A stretch of 64,000 bases of DNA from the NCBI GenBank assembly GCA_037389465.1, contig JAZARR010000164.1, positions 925,001-989,000 of the forward strand. Reading direction: 5' to 3'. The notes beneath the pieces are model-generated. The model ran no database searches and was not told the origin of the DNA. It saw only the letters and a list, made by a program, of their open reading frames with translations. The position numbers and the translations under genes were made by a program. The DNA comes from Baylisascaris procyonis (taxonomy: Eukaryota > Nematoda > Chromadorea > Rhabditida > Ascarididae). Positions within the stretch are counted from its first letter, which is position 1, and every line of letters begins with the position of its first letter. Below, in pieces: positions 12,260 through 23,692 of this stretch.

Positions 12260-14137
12260 GAATGTCGTATGCTGTAAATTGCTTCTCACATTCAGCGCCT
12301 TCTCTATCTCGACAATCAGCTTTTTTAACTATTCAAATTGGTATTCGTGATCTCCACATGAACATCTCTTTAAATCTTCAAAAAAAGAAGACAAAAGTCA
12401 ATATAGCGCAAAATTTAAACAAAAATCGTTTTTGATTACAAACGATATGCTCGTATCTCTGCAGCATTAATGCTTAGAGTATTGCCTCAAATTTTTCATG
12501 ATGTATACTGTAGCCTAATTTATGAATGTGAACTCCTTTAAGGACAACATATTTAGCTTATTGGGGAACAATCAGAAGTGTTCTATTCGTATTGCATTAT
12601 AGAAAGCAATCGGATAAAATGAACGTACTTAATTGTAAATCTTTTAGAAATTTTTATTATACAGCAATTAGACTCATCGATGAACGCTATTCGATCTAGT
12701 AAACTGTTATAAAATACTGCTGCACTCCCAGGTAATATATTTAATACTTCTGTTTACTTCTAGCAGACCATGAATATCTCAATGATTTTAGTTTTCTCAT
12801 AAGGTGTCTAAACGCAGTGCTGTTTTCAATTTATTTCACTACAGGATTACTCGTACTAGAACTTAATTACCGTCATTTACTATTCAGGTAATAAAATATT
12901 TCCCTATTCATAAATCGTCTTCAACCGCTGGGTCTTCCTTCATAAAACAGTAATCTCTATTATTAATAACCTACTTCATCATAGGTCTCCATATTCTTTA
13001 AATTTGTTTCTTGTTTCATAAGTTTATAATTTTTCGAATTTTTGCCTTATTATCGTCATAAATTCTTCGTTTTAATTGGATCATTGAATCTTACATGTTT
13101 ACCATTGTTTCTTTATTATTAGTACAATAAGCATTTGAAGATGAACATCCATAACAACTTTTCCTAATGCTTTAATTGTTTCATAGCGTCTCCAATTTTC
13201 AATCTGAAATCCCGAAATCCCCCCCCCCCCAAAAAAAAACACGGCTCTGATATCCCTTAGCAATTGGCAGTTCAAATTTACTTTTATTAAACGAGCTTGC
13301 GTTAGTGAGAATCGATGAATGGCAGCTGATAATTTGCAAAAGGGACTAGCATTATTCAACAATTCATTTATTTCGGAAAGATAGCATAGAAAATTAGATG
13401 CATCGAATAGACTGTGTGCAAAAGCTATCGAATACACATACAAATCACATTTTGAAAAAAAGCGAATTTTATAGCGATCATTCGTCACAAATGAACGGAT
13501 AGTCGACCGTAGTGGGTTGATATGCTCGTCAAACGAATGAGTCAATAGCAGCTAATCCATGAGATACTCTCTCGATTATGCAATGCAAAAACAAACGCCA
13601 AGAAAACATGGATGGAGTGTGCGAGCGGACTAATGACTTCTTCCATTTACGTGATGAGAACATCCATATTCTATATTCGTAGATTTTTTGCTTGATAAAT
13701 ATTGCTATCGCAATATATATAATCAATGACTTAAGTATTATAGGGGAGCATCATGCAAATTCTTTTACGTTAAGAAACTCATCGGACAGCCGAGCACTTC
13801 AGTTGAATAATAAAGAAAAGAGAGATCGGCTAGATGAGAGATCAAGGAAGAGATCCTCGAAGCAAACAACGCTTTGCCATTTTCCACATCAACAATGCAA
13901 ACACATTGAAGCGTCGTTTCGATCATACAATTATTCTGATATCGAATGGAAACTTCACAAACACTCTCATGTTTAGAAGCGGTGCAATACGACCTTGACG
14001 TCAAGGGAAGAGGAAGAGGAAGGATGAAGAATGGATAGTTTTACCCTCTCTCCATTCAACCAACCTTTCGTACGTAAACAACACCCCAGACATGAGAAGC
14101 AACCTGGAAAGATTGAACTCAACGACCAGCTTGGGGA

Positions 14138-14210
14138 TCTCGGTTAGCTCAGTCGGTAGAGCACCAGATTCTTAATCTTGCTGTCAGGGGCTCCAGCCCT
14201 GTGTCGGGCA
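14138..14210 (+). tRNA. tRNA-Lys(CUU)-like gene, diverged, possibly a pseudogene
   Basis: The D-arm TAGCTCAGTCGGTAGAGC is canonical, and the anticodon loop TTCTTAA presents CTT (Lys, CUU). The acceptor stem pairs at six of seven positions if G-U pairs are counted, with a mismatch at the first pair, and is followed by an A discriminator at 14210. The anticodon stem has one mismatch. The T-loop reads CTCCAGC where TTCGAGC would be usual, and the T-stem has a G-G mismatch. The A box is good but the B box is weakened, so I think this is an ageing tRNA gene copy or pseudogene rather than a main cellular tRNA. Confidence 0.7.
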
Positions 14211-15372
14211 GGCCCTTTCGAATGTATCAGCAACTGACCTCTTGCTTGCGAAACAAAAATTCATGAAGTCGTAGGTTCACTAACCCCTTTAATGAGCCTC
14301 ACAGCTATGATAAAAAGAACTTTATGATTAACCCTCCTCCACTCTACTACACAGAGTACAGTTACAGAGGCTGGTGCTACAACCACCCATCCGTATTCCG
14401 TGTGGCTGTAGAAATCGTCCGAAGAGATTTCAAGACCTCTCCATTGAAGTTAAAAAATTTCTTACTGCTAAAAACTACAGTATTTCGCAATAAGTCTTCA
14501 AGAAGGTCGCTAGTGGGGCGGAGTAATAAAACCAGACGGGTTTTTTTGCTCCACCTCCACCCCACTCCCCCTTTCTCGATACATACATGTTTGAATGAGA
14601 TACAAACAGCAGTATGTCATAGTCGGAATTGCTTACGGATCATGGAACACATTCAGTTTACAACTCCTCGCCATTGTGTATCTCTTACATGGAATCGTTA
14701 ACCACTAGTTCCTCATTCGATCATCTCCTTAATGAATGCACTATAAAATTCATATCCGTTCAATTAATCGCTGCTAACGTGGGCAATGAAACCATGGTTG
14801 CATACATAAGTGTACAGGGTCAAAGGTATAGCATCCGTAAAATTCGATCGGTCGAATTAGTTCAACTGATCGGTGCTTAACTATCGATTTCAAATGATTG
14901 CCTAGATCGATGGTTAGAGCCACCGACTAGCCGAGTTTTGATCATCGATTACCAATCACCTACCAGCCAAATCGACCTGTATGACCTGTGAGGCGGTCGA
15001 AATTTATAGGATGCCCGAGTGGAGTTCCATAATAAAATGATGATCATAGTGTTTCTTGCAAGAGTGGACAATCTAATTCCAATAAAACTTGATGAATGGA
15101 ATGCGGAAATTTGATTGTAAACCATCGCTTAATATTGATGAAATTTTCGCGGAGCAAGATTGAATAGAAAAAAAATCGAATAAACGAAATTCGTCATAGT
15201 TATGTGCCGCGTTACGCTCACGAAATTCTTTGTTTCTTAATTGTAATCATAAAAAAACCCTTTCCTAATCATAATTAATAGGTTGTCTAGTTGTATATGT
15301 CTCCTAGAGATCAGTATTGAACGACTCCGATTGTAGACAAACTCCAGAATGGACCACTCAACCCAACATCGA
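14211..15372. other. No gene called between tRNA-like locus and acidic-protein gene
   Basis: Open frames in this interval lack start context and splice sites. It contains the 3' flank of the minus-strand acidic-protein gene. No clear AATAAA was seen on the minus strand just after that gene's stop, so its cleavage site is not placed. Confidence 0.5.
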
Positions 15373-17282
15373 TTAGAGCGCTCGATTGGCTCGTTCATTG
15401 AGAATATTGGCCAGCTCGGCTATCCTCTCGCGCAATTCCAATTCATCCAGAACATCCTCACTCATTGGTACCATTTTTTCGAACTCCTCTTCAGCTGATT
15501 CTTGGGGCAACATCACTATCTGTAATTTTTAGTGAAACCAATATTGTAATTCACGCTCGGAAAATGCAACCTGCTATATATCATACTAAAAAAAAAAAAA
15601 AACAGGCTCGTTCTCTTCATATAAACAAAAATTTCTTAGAATTATTTATAGATGAATGGGGAAAAAGTTTTTAGTGTCTAGAAAGTAACCCACAAAGAAC
15701 GATACTGAAATTAGTTCCCGTCTTTAAAAGCAAATTAGACCAAACAATTTGGTCATCTGCAAAACTTCTGACTTAATTATAAATAGAGTAGAAGAATTGA
15801 CTTAAGAGGAAAATAACACATTCTAAAGTACCATAAAGATAGAAAATTAATAATCCCACTCAACGATTCATGAGTAAATGTAATAGGAAACGGCTGCATC
15901 TTTAACATCAAGCCAATAAACTACAACAATGTTTCAAACAGCAAATTACAGAAAACAAATCAAGTGCCGACACGAAAGCAATTGTCAATTGCTCAATTTA
16001 TTGAATTTCAAGAACTCAATTCACTCCAGCTCAATAAGGCTTTGAAAGAAGAAATGTGGGCCACGATATGCTTCCGACTACTGTAATCCCAGAGGGAGGG
16101 CAAAGACGAAACCCTTCTTAACCTGCTTATTCTAGCGGACAGCGGCTCTTCTGTCCGCTCCCCTCTTACGCTTCCACTTCTCTCTCGAGAATGCTAGGAG
16201 TAAAATAGTTCCCCGGGGTCTAATGATTTGCTACAGCGATTATTAAAAAAAGGCGGAACTACCACGACCATCTCTGTTTCACAGAAGCAGAACCACCACA
16301 AAGCAAAGTTGACCCACACTCGCCACAGCCCTTGTGGCTCAAAGAGGTCGCAAAGGAGTAGCAAGAAAATGTGGGACCTCAACCTGCCACGGATCTTCAG
16401 AAGGATCCACAGCCTCAAAGCCTCGTAGAAACCTCATAGACTCCTTACAGTGCCTGGGTGAATATTACTTTATACAGCATATCAAAAAGATGAAAAGCCT
16501 CAACGCATTTGTTCTCAAAATTTTGTTTTCCATTTGCGGGGAAGTAAGAAATGGTTGAAAGAGTTTCATCCGATCCAAAATACTTCCATTGGTGTTCTGT
16601 CAATCAATTTAACGTTAATTTAAAAGAAAATATGTCTGAAACAACTCTTCTCATTTATGAGCCTTCACCTATCCCCCCTCTCCAAAAAAAAAAATTTTCT
16701 CGGATACACCTTAATCATGAAAATTAGCAAGCCTACAGCTAATAATGAGAGAATAAGGTAGTTGGTATTGCGTATAAAAGCAACAACCAATAATCATAGC
16801 TCGTCTCCGATTTCCTTGCTCTAAGCTTCGCTTTTAAACATATGAAAGCTTGCCTGTTTGTTTGCAATAATTGAAAAACATTATACTATTTATGAGTGAA
16901 GTACCTGAGGCTGATTGTTGACCTCCTCTTCCTCATCAGCCATATTCTGTAGTTCCTCCTCAGGTATGACGATAACCGGTTCGTCGAAGAGTTCTGATCT
17001 TCGCGGTCTCGTCGGCATTAACATTTCCTCTCCGTCTTCACTATCAAATTGATTGACAAACATTTCTTCGGGAAGTTCCACAATACGGTAACTTTCAAGT
17101 GGCACGTCCGGGTCGTATTGATCCAATTTTTGTTGAACAATATTCGCCAAAAGAGCTAATTGATTATCGCTCAATTCTGCAAAAATTTCATCCATACTTT
17201 TCACGATCTCATTGAAATATTGATTGATCGGGATTTTATTAAGTTGTCGAACGGACTGATGCAAATCAAACGCATCTATCAT
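15373..17282 (-). CDS. Hypothetical acidic protein, 174 aa, two exons
   Basis: Exon 1 is 17282-16905 and ends CAG|GTACTT. Exon 2 is 15519-15373, entered through TTTTTACAG and ended by TAA. Both are in phase 0 and give 174 residues. The protein is not recognised. Residues 1-60 look like amphipathic helices (NEIVKSMDEIFAELSDNQ). The middle is strongly acidic, with EDGEEM, a basic PTRPRR patch and a run around ADEEEEV. The C-terminal exon ends in a heptad-like helix, ELRERIAELANILNERANRA, that could form a coiled coil. No signal peptide or membrane segment is visible. An acceptor-like TTTCATATAG ends at 17295, 12 bases before the ATG, which favours this start and suggests trans-splicing. The 1.4-kb intron shows no other exon. 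That it is a real gene is likely; its role is unknown. Confidence 0.75.
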
Positions 17283-17295
17283 AGCGAGAGTTGGC

Positions 17296-18840
17296 TATAT
17301 GAAATCACCTGTTTCTTTCTTATTACGGATTGAAGTCGATAGCCTTCCAACCACTAACTCATCGACCGCAACAAAAAAGACTAGAGCCGGTTGCTATTGC
17401 GTTGAAATATTACCGACGATGTATCCCGCACTAAAAGTACTAAAGTCGATTAGAGGAAGGAAGGGCTGAAACGCTGCTTTGCCTACTTGAGAACATTTCT
17501 TTCTTCGAACCAATTTTAGATGACAATGAAGATGACTGCGCCTAATCCTCATTCCTCACGGAAAGGAAGGAGATGGATATCGGAATTTCCTTCATCGTTG
17601 ATAATTTTTTCCTATAATTCGAATCACTTTCTTCCATCCTTTCCTTTCAAAAAAATTTTAAAAGTGTCGGTAACTAGGCACCAACAAAGAAAACACACAG
17701 GCCTAAATGCTGAAAATATCATGAAAAGGACGGAAAGCGCAATGTCTACGGCATCTTTTGCGTGCAAGAATGAAAATGTGTGGAAAATTCGTAAAACATT
17801 TCAAAATTGTTAAACTTCCGAATTTTAGAAAGCCTTCTTTACGCTTGTAAAATTACAGTAATTACCGTCTACCGCGTTTTCCGTATTTTGGAGCGGAACT
17901 GAGATATAGGGAAAATATTTTTCATTATTTACGAGCGTGTCTTTGCTTGCTTTCTCAAAAGAAGATGGAGAATTGCACAAATCTCTCCCACCCCATCGGT
18001 CCTTAATGTTCTCTCGAAGAAAGAAATAGATGTTCCTGAAGTCTGTGAGGCAGTTCGCTTATTCTAATCCCAACCGATTCAATTTACACAAATAACTCTT
18101 GATGCTTGACAGGAGCAATCATCAGAAAAGGAATTCAGCTGATGCAGAAATGAGAGAATTTCTTCGAAATCATAGCAAATTTTCCGATGTCGTTTTGGAT
18201 TTTCCTATAGATTTTTATTTTTCTGCTCGAAAAAAAGCAGAGCCTGCTTCATCTCTTCTCTTATGATGAAATCCCACTCGTCTTTTTCTCGTTCCTTTTG
18301 GATCATGATAACCTCCCAGAGCTAATTTGCCTAATAGCAGTAGCCGCAATTTCCCATTCCTTTCTTAAAGCAAAGCATTCTAATTTGACAATTTGACAAT
18401 TTGACAATGTCAATGCAAACTGCAAACGGTGCAATTGGGCTCAACGTTGCAAAACAACGCTAAATAGTTGCAAGACTTCGACACAATTAGCTAATTTCTT
18501 ATGTTTTTAGCGTTCCCATTTCGAATATCACAAAAGATATTAAAATTTTTTATGGGCATTAACCCCGACGAAAAAACAATATAGTATTCTCGGTTCTCTC
18601 ATAAATGAGGTATATAACAACGAACATAAGCAAAGACAAATGAAGAAATTTATTTCCCCATTGAAGTTCCTTTTTTCAAGCAGCTGCATGAATTCTTCTT
18701 CTTTTTTTTTTTTTTTTTGGAGGAAGGATGGTATGAGCTTATTACTTTGCCGTCCATGTTTTCTTTTTCAAATGCCGCCGAAGAATGCTTCACAAACTAT
18801 CAAAAAATCATCTATATAAAATCGCGTAATTGTGGCCCTT
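17296..18840. other. Intergenic stretch between two minus-strand genes
   Basis: No exon was recognised on either strand. It contains a triple repeat of TTTGACAA near 18387-18410 and a poly-T run near 18705. It lies downstream of the gene ending at 18883 and upstream of the acidic-protein gene on the same strand. Confidence 0.5.
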
Positions 18841-18846
18841 TTTATT
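18841..18846 (-). terminator. Polyadenylation signal AATAAA
   Basis: The minus strand reads AATAAA 37 bases after the TAG of the gene ending at 18883, the right place for its 3' end signal. This supports reading that frame as a genuine last exon. Confidence 0.65.
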
Positions 18847-18882
18847 GAACGATTGGCTCAGTGAGGATACTGTCATTGAAAT

Positions 18883-19402
18883 CTAACCAGCTAATTGTTC
18901 ATCAATGCTATCTTCATCAATTGGTGCCTCCTCAACAAGAACTTCTCTCTTCCTTCGTGCTCCCGCTACAAGTTTTGCGGTTCTCGCTCGTCTGTTCTTT
19001 TTTGCCTCTATGCCAACTCGTCCTGAAAACATTTTCACTTAAATACTAACAGAATGTTTCATTGAATATTAGAAAGAGACAAGCTTTGTGGAAATTGCTA
19101 CTGCAATTTTTGGCATAATTGTGCTAAAATATAAAATATGAGACAATAAGTTATATGGATTCTGATTTTGAATTCACCAAAGACAACATCGTAGTTTATT
19201 TCTCTTCTTTACTCTGTGAATGCTGAGAGGGGAAGAAGGAGAGGGAGCAGGAATTGGTGGACTCATATACGGGGATTTTTTTGTTATTTTAATTCCTGTT
19301 GTTTTATAGTCGCGAAACTCTTCAACATATTTTTTTTTAATAGAACACAATTACCGTTCCCCTCCACTCTCTTCCCAGCGGCAAAATCTTTGTGATAGTA
19401 TC
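18883..19402 (-). CDS. 3' end of an unrecognised gene: last two exons, basic then acidic C-terminus
   Basis: The last exon, 19022-18883, follows a strong acceptor (ATGTTTTCAG) and encodes 45 residues before TAG. It carries a basic stretch with KKNRRART and GARRKRE, then an acidic tail with DEDSIDE. The exon before it, 19402-19355, lies between TTTGCTAG and a GTAATT donor and encodes YYHKDFAAGKRVEGN. Both junctions are in phase 1, so the two parts join through a glycine codon. Basic-then-acidic tails are common in nucleolar and RNA-binding proteins, but that is only composition and I do not recognise the family. The gene must start upstream (higher coordinates); 20956-20904 is a possible exon. 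These exons are too short to stand out as open frames. AATAAA follows the stop. Confidence 0.7.
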
Positions 19403-20903
19403 CTAGCAAATGAAATAAAGATAAAAGTGAGAAGTGATGAGTGTGTTTTGCATCAGCAATTCCCCAGTTACATCGCATTTTGGGGATTAAGCAATGCTGC
19501 GTATGTCCATTTCCGTTTTCGCCGCTCATTTCGCCTTCATTAGCAATGAACGCACTTTGCTTTGCGAAAAAAAAAAAAAAAAAAAATTCGAATGTATCCA
19601 TCATTTATGAGCATTCTCATGCATTTTTTTTACCTATTTAAATATTTCCCTTTGAATATTTATGCATTTCTATTTAAATATGCATTTTCTACTAAATATT
19701 AAATATTTAAATATTTCTATCAAGAGTGAATTAAACGAAGTCTATGTAAATATAGAAGCAACAATTCGCCATAGCTTTCATCATCCGTTCATTAGAGCAC
19801 TTCATATCATAAAATTAGCTGTTACTTTTGTTGTCGGTATACATGGTTAAGCAGCCAATTTGAACTTCACTGAATGATCTTCAAGAATTTCGGAACTTCG
19901 TGAACAACAATGGCGTGTACTACTGTGACCGCTTAGGTTGACGACCAATTAAGATAACAGGCAAGATGGATAAACCAAAACAACGCGACTATACGTAAAA
20001 CTCAGCTTTCACTATAACATTCATATGAAAAAACAAAAGAAGACTTCATTTTGCCTCTTCTCTCGGATGTTTTCAATAATGCTGCCTGCAAAGCAAGAAT
20101 TTCTGCCGAGAGCAGGCAGAAATGGGTCGCAGAGTTCAGAATGCAGAACAGCACGGCTAGAGGCACCTGTCAATTTTTTATTGTTGTCCGCCTTGAATCC
20201 GTAAGGGATAAGACGAAACGAAGCCAATAATCTTCTTTAGCTATAAAAGCAATTTGTCATTTTTGTGTGGTCATAAAGCCTACCAATACAATCAGCTAAA
20301 TTCAAACTAAACGTTACGTGCTTTTTGGAAATAAGAGAGATGTGGATTTTATTTGCGATTCCAAAAATTTCGAAACATATGTTTATCAAAAATTTTGCAT
20401 TTTAAAAGCACGGAAGCAAGCCTCTTAAAGGCTAGTAAATTGCTTTTCTCATTTGTTATAAAAGAAAATACCCACAAACAATCCACTTCAATGTTTTCTT
20501 TCAAACTCTACAATATTGTGATGACATCGAATCCATATTGTTGCCAATCTAAGAATCAACGTAATGAAGTCAAATTTTTGATTGACCGCGTCTAATGCAT
20601 TATGGAAGTAATATTTGCATATTTCACATAATCAATTGCCGAAGAAAATGAATTTTATGGATGGAGAAATGTCTATGTCTAACTGCCAAGCGCTAGGAAT
20701 TATTTAGTAGATAATGTTCCATTGCGTCTTTAAATACTCTTAATTATTAGACCATTACTGTGAAAACCACATATTATGCCACCCTTTCTGGTGCGTCTTT
20801 CCATTTGCTGTTTGTGGGGAATGAAGAAAGTAGATAAGGGGAAGGGAGGGGAGAAGGGAAATAGAGGAGCAAAAGTCCTCACAACTCCTGAGACTTCAGT
20901 TAC

Positions 20904-20956
20904 CTCCAATAGAAGAGAGGAATCGGACAATTGGTCCCCAGACTTGTGGTTCGCAA
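20904..20956 (-). CDS. Tentative 53-base exon of the gene ending at 18883
   Basis: The segment is bounded by an acceptor (CCCTTAAATGCAG) and a donor (TTGGAG|GTAACT). In one frame it reads CEPQVWGPIVRFLSSIG and ends in phase 1, which matches the exon at 19402-19355. The joint would then read SSIG-G-YYHKDF. The 1.5-kb intron and the lack of a further upstream exon leave this uncertain. Confidence 0.3.
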
Positions 20957-22632
20957 CTGCATTTAAGGGAAATTCGCGCCGATATGCGTACGCATTACGC
21001 GCAATGATTCGTGGCAAGGTGGCCATGTGCAATGAGCTTTTTTGAAGGAAAAATTGCTTTGTCCATTCATGATACTTTTTAATAAGCCACTTTAGTCGCA
21101 GGTTGGTTAGACGAGAGAAAGTGTAAATGCACAGCCGGCTTGTCCCTGGAAAATGCGACCAAAGAGCGTTTCATATTTATCAAGTCTCATGAATCTCGTA
21201 ATGAACGCTGTTCACTTTTCCATCACGATGTTCAGCTCCGCATTTGCTTACTGAACGTTTACTTATTCTCGCAGGAAGAAATGCACATTTATGCTTAAAT
21301 TTGTTAACTCATTTTGAATTTATTAAATGAGAGTCCTTCATTATGAAGCAATATTAGTTTATTTATTCAGTTCGTAATTAAATCGCTCACCTACAAATAT
21401 TCTCTTTCCCCCTTCTGTTCGTTAAAAAGTAATAAAGTCCTTTTTTCACTAAAAAAATAAATGCATGTGCATCTTAGATGGCATTCTGCCATCAGTCATT
21501 TCGCCTAACATATGCCCCGATGGGATCAAATGTCGGCCCTATGTAATTGCTAGCTAAAAGTCCAAGACTAAATGTCACGCATTTCCAGTATGAATGCCCA
21601 TCACCCATGTAATATTGATTTTTCAAATGCAGTTGCATCGTTCTTGCAAAATATGGGAGATTCGAATGCTGCTGCCAAAAAAAAAAAAGATTTTTTTTTG
21701 GCGACCGAGAGCGATGTACTTGAAAACCACTGAATCATTTGCTTGAACAAATCTACATTTTTATTTGCTAATGCCGTTGAAATGGTTTTATCTATTGTAT
21801 ATTATCTAACGCTGTTCAATATTCTGCAAAGTTATAACATTAGCAGGGAAGCATTTGGTTACTCACTCCTTGTGCACGTTAATAGCTAATTAACACCTGC
21901 CTTTCAAAGGTAAGTAAGCAAAGAATGAAGGTTGCAAAAAGCTTATTTGAATATTTTCTTAGAACATTTGCAGAGGTGCGCGCATTCACTAATTTGCTAG
22001 AGCAAGCGGCGTGAAAGATGAAATTTCCGGCATGATAAATAAATTTTTTAACTCATATAAATTTCAGCTCGAATCATGAAATTGAAAAATATCTATCATA
22101 TTTTCAAATAATTTTCAAATAATTAGTGAAAATGCTGATCCCTTTCAGCCTGATAAGTAATAAGTGGTGGAAAGACGTGCCGATGAGCATTTACAATATT
22201 CACTTTTACAACTTTTCTCATCAGACCAACCGCTTTCATAAACCGTCTGTCATTTATATAACGTACATGATATTGCCTTTCTATTCAGCTCACTCGAGTG
22301 CTTACATAAATCAATAACAAAGCAATTTTTTATTTCGGCTAACTACTTCAACATGAAAAATCAATTTTATCAAATATTGCAGATTTTTGGGCGTCTCTGA
22401 ATATCCAGAAGTCATTTCGAAGCCGGCTGATTAATGTGAAATATGGGCTAGGCAACCATCATCGCAAATAAACTTTGCCAATTACACAAATTTCTTCGCA
22501 CAAACGGTTTACGCAGAAAAAAACAAGTAGAAGCCGTCAAGCAAGAATAAGCATTAAAGAGGCATTGCTAAATGAGATTGTAACCGTACTCTTCAACTTT
22601 CCATCCAATCGCTTTCTGCAGTGTGTAAACAC

Positions 22633-22681
22633 GTGTACGTACGTACACATATCGCCATACTGTACATTGCCGCATGGCGAT
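22633..22681. repeat. 16-bp perfect palindrome next to an 8-bp hairpin
   Basis: GTGTACGTACGTACAC at 22633-22648 is a perfect palindrome. It is followed at once by an inverted repeat with ATCGCCAT arms, 22651-22658 and 22674-22681. Confidence 0.8.
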
Positions 22682-22965
22682 CAAAGAACGAAGAGAATAT
22701 ACGTCCGTAAAATTTGCATTTATGCCATATTCTATAGGCAGGTAAAGTGTAGTTCAAGTGTGCAGTAATTTGCTACCTGAGATACGATATTGCAGGTACT
22801 TTCAGGATTTGTCTCTTCGACTGTCTTACCTTTGAACAACAGAGTTGATTTTCTTTTCTTCAATCGTACTACTGTATGGATTAACGAAATAAATCACTGA
22901 ACTCGTTTATTTTGCTTTTTTGAATTGTAGTGTTGATAGTTAACAGATTTTTGCATACAATATCT

Positions 22966-23555
22966 AGCTCTATTATTCCCAGCGTATATGAACGATGTTG
23001 CGGATGATTTGACCAGTACCTGTAAGGTTTTCGCTGATGATCTGAAAATTTATAGATTCTCTTACTCAGTGGTTTAATGCTTGGCAAACAAATGCTAATG
23101 GCGATAATTGTTTGAAGTATGAGTGACTTAGAATCTCTGAAGTTTTTGATTCCTACTACTAGTTCCGTCCGAGATTCGGGAGTGTTTGTTGACATTTATA
23201 CTGGAAAACTCATTGTGAGTCGATAACAACTCAGGAGTTTAAGGTGGCAAAATGCAATCTACGATCAGTTTAGTTTAGCTGCATTAAACACTATAAGAAG
23301 GCCTTCATCACTTATTGTCATCCTGTTTTTGAGTATGCCTGACCAGTTCGGGTGCTTTTTTGAAATCAGAAATATCGGAAAATATGAAAATAGGTCTCAT
23401 AAAAATAGCTTTTCGAAAGGTTTTTTCGGATCCATACAGTCTGAATCCGGAATTCATCTGTGCATTTTCGGCCTAAAATCGTTTGAATTCGGTGCCTCAA
23501 GTTAAACCTTACATCGTGCTTTATCATTGCTTCATCTGATATTGAATTTGATTCA
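22966..23555 (+). mobile_element. Decayed non-LTR retrotransposon, reverse transcriptase fragment
   Basis: The plus strand encodes ALLFPAYMNDVADDL followed by CKVFADDLKIYRF. This is the conserved pair of motifs around the reverse transcriptase catalytic box (F/Y-A-D-D) of non-LTR retrotransposons, with FADD at 23030-23041. About 270 bases on, AFITYCHPVFEYA resembles the downstream block (V.P.LEYA..VW) of LINE-type enzymes. After a frameshift, FGLKSFEF and a following segment match the L.SLE.RRL.FDL block near the C-terminal end. Several stops and frameshifts show the copy is dead. No 5' endonuclease domain, poly-A tail or target-site duplication was identified, so the ends are approximate. 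The clade is probably CR1- or jockey-like. Confidence 0.75.
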
Positions 23556-23656
23556 ATATTTTCATATTCCGATCGACGTAATTTATCATGAGCTTACAGG
23601 TTTCAACTGTTTCTCTAACCTTTACTTCAGCTAATAATTCCCTTTCTTTTTGGTCC

Positions 23657-23692
23657 CACATTGGTGGAAAAAGTGGCACATTGGTGGAAAAA
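23657..23692. repeat. Tandem duplication containing CACATTGGTGGAAAAA
   Basis: The 16-base block CACATTGGTGGAAAAA occurs twice, at 23657-23672 and 23677-23692, separated by four bases. Confidence 0.9.

Larger units (their letters stand above)
9508..14137. other. Gene-poor stretch with microsatellite and foldbacks
   Basis: No gene is supported here. It holds the 3' flank of the GLYAT-like gene, a (TA)n tract, a foldback cluster at 11713-11982, a tandem duplication near 12200 and a C12-A9 homopolymer junction at 13219-13239. The long minus-strand frame at 13545-13099 runs through that homopolymer (reading Gly-Gly-Gly and Phe-Phe-Phe) and has no splice or start support. Confidence 0.5.
19403..22965. 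other. Mostly non-coding; possible upstream exons of the gene ending at 18883
   Basis: One short exon candidate is listed separately at 20904-20956. A second minus-strand frame at 20227-20024 stays open both with and without a putative intron (GACAG|GTGCCT to TTTGCAG) but begins at TTG and ends within 70 residues, so I do not call it. Otherwise only poly-A and poly-T runs and AT-rich sequence were seen. Confidence 0.4.

Noticed and set aside
13099..13545. 148-codon minus-strand frame
   Set aside because: It runs through a C12-A9 homopolymer (Phe and Gly runs), has no acceptor or known domain, and its composition is that of AT-rich noise.
20024..20227. Minus-strand frame open with or without a putative intron
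   Set aside because: No ATG start, no partner exon, and it ends in a phenylalanine-rich stretch with no similarity I recognise.
22475..22900. Plus-strand frame with a possible 54-base intron (CAG|GTAAAG to ATTGCAG)
   Set aside because: The frame starts at TTG and the composition is poor. It contains the palindrome and hairpin and leads straight into a retrotransposon relic.
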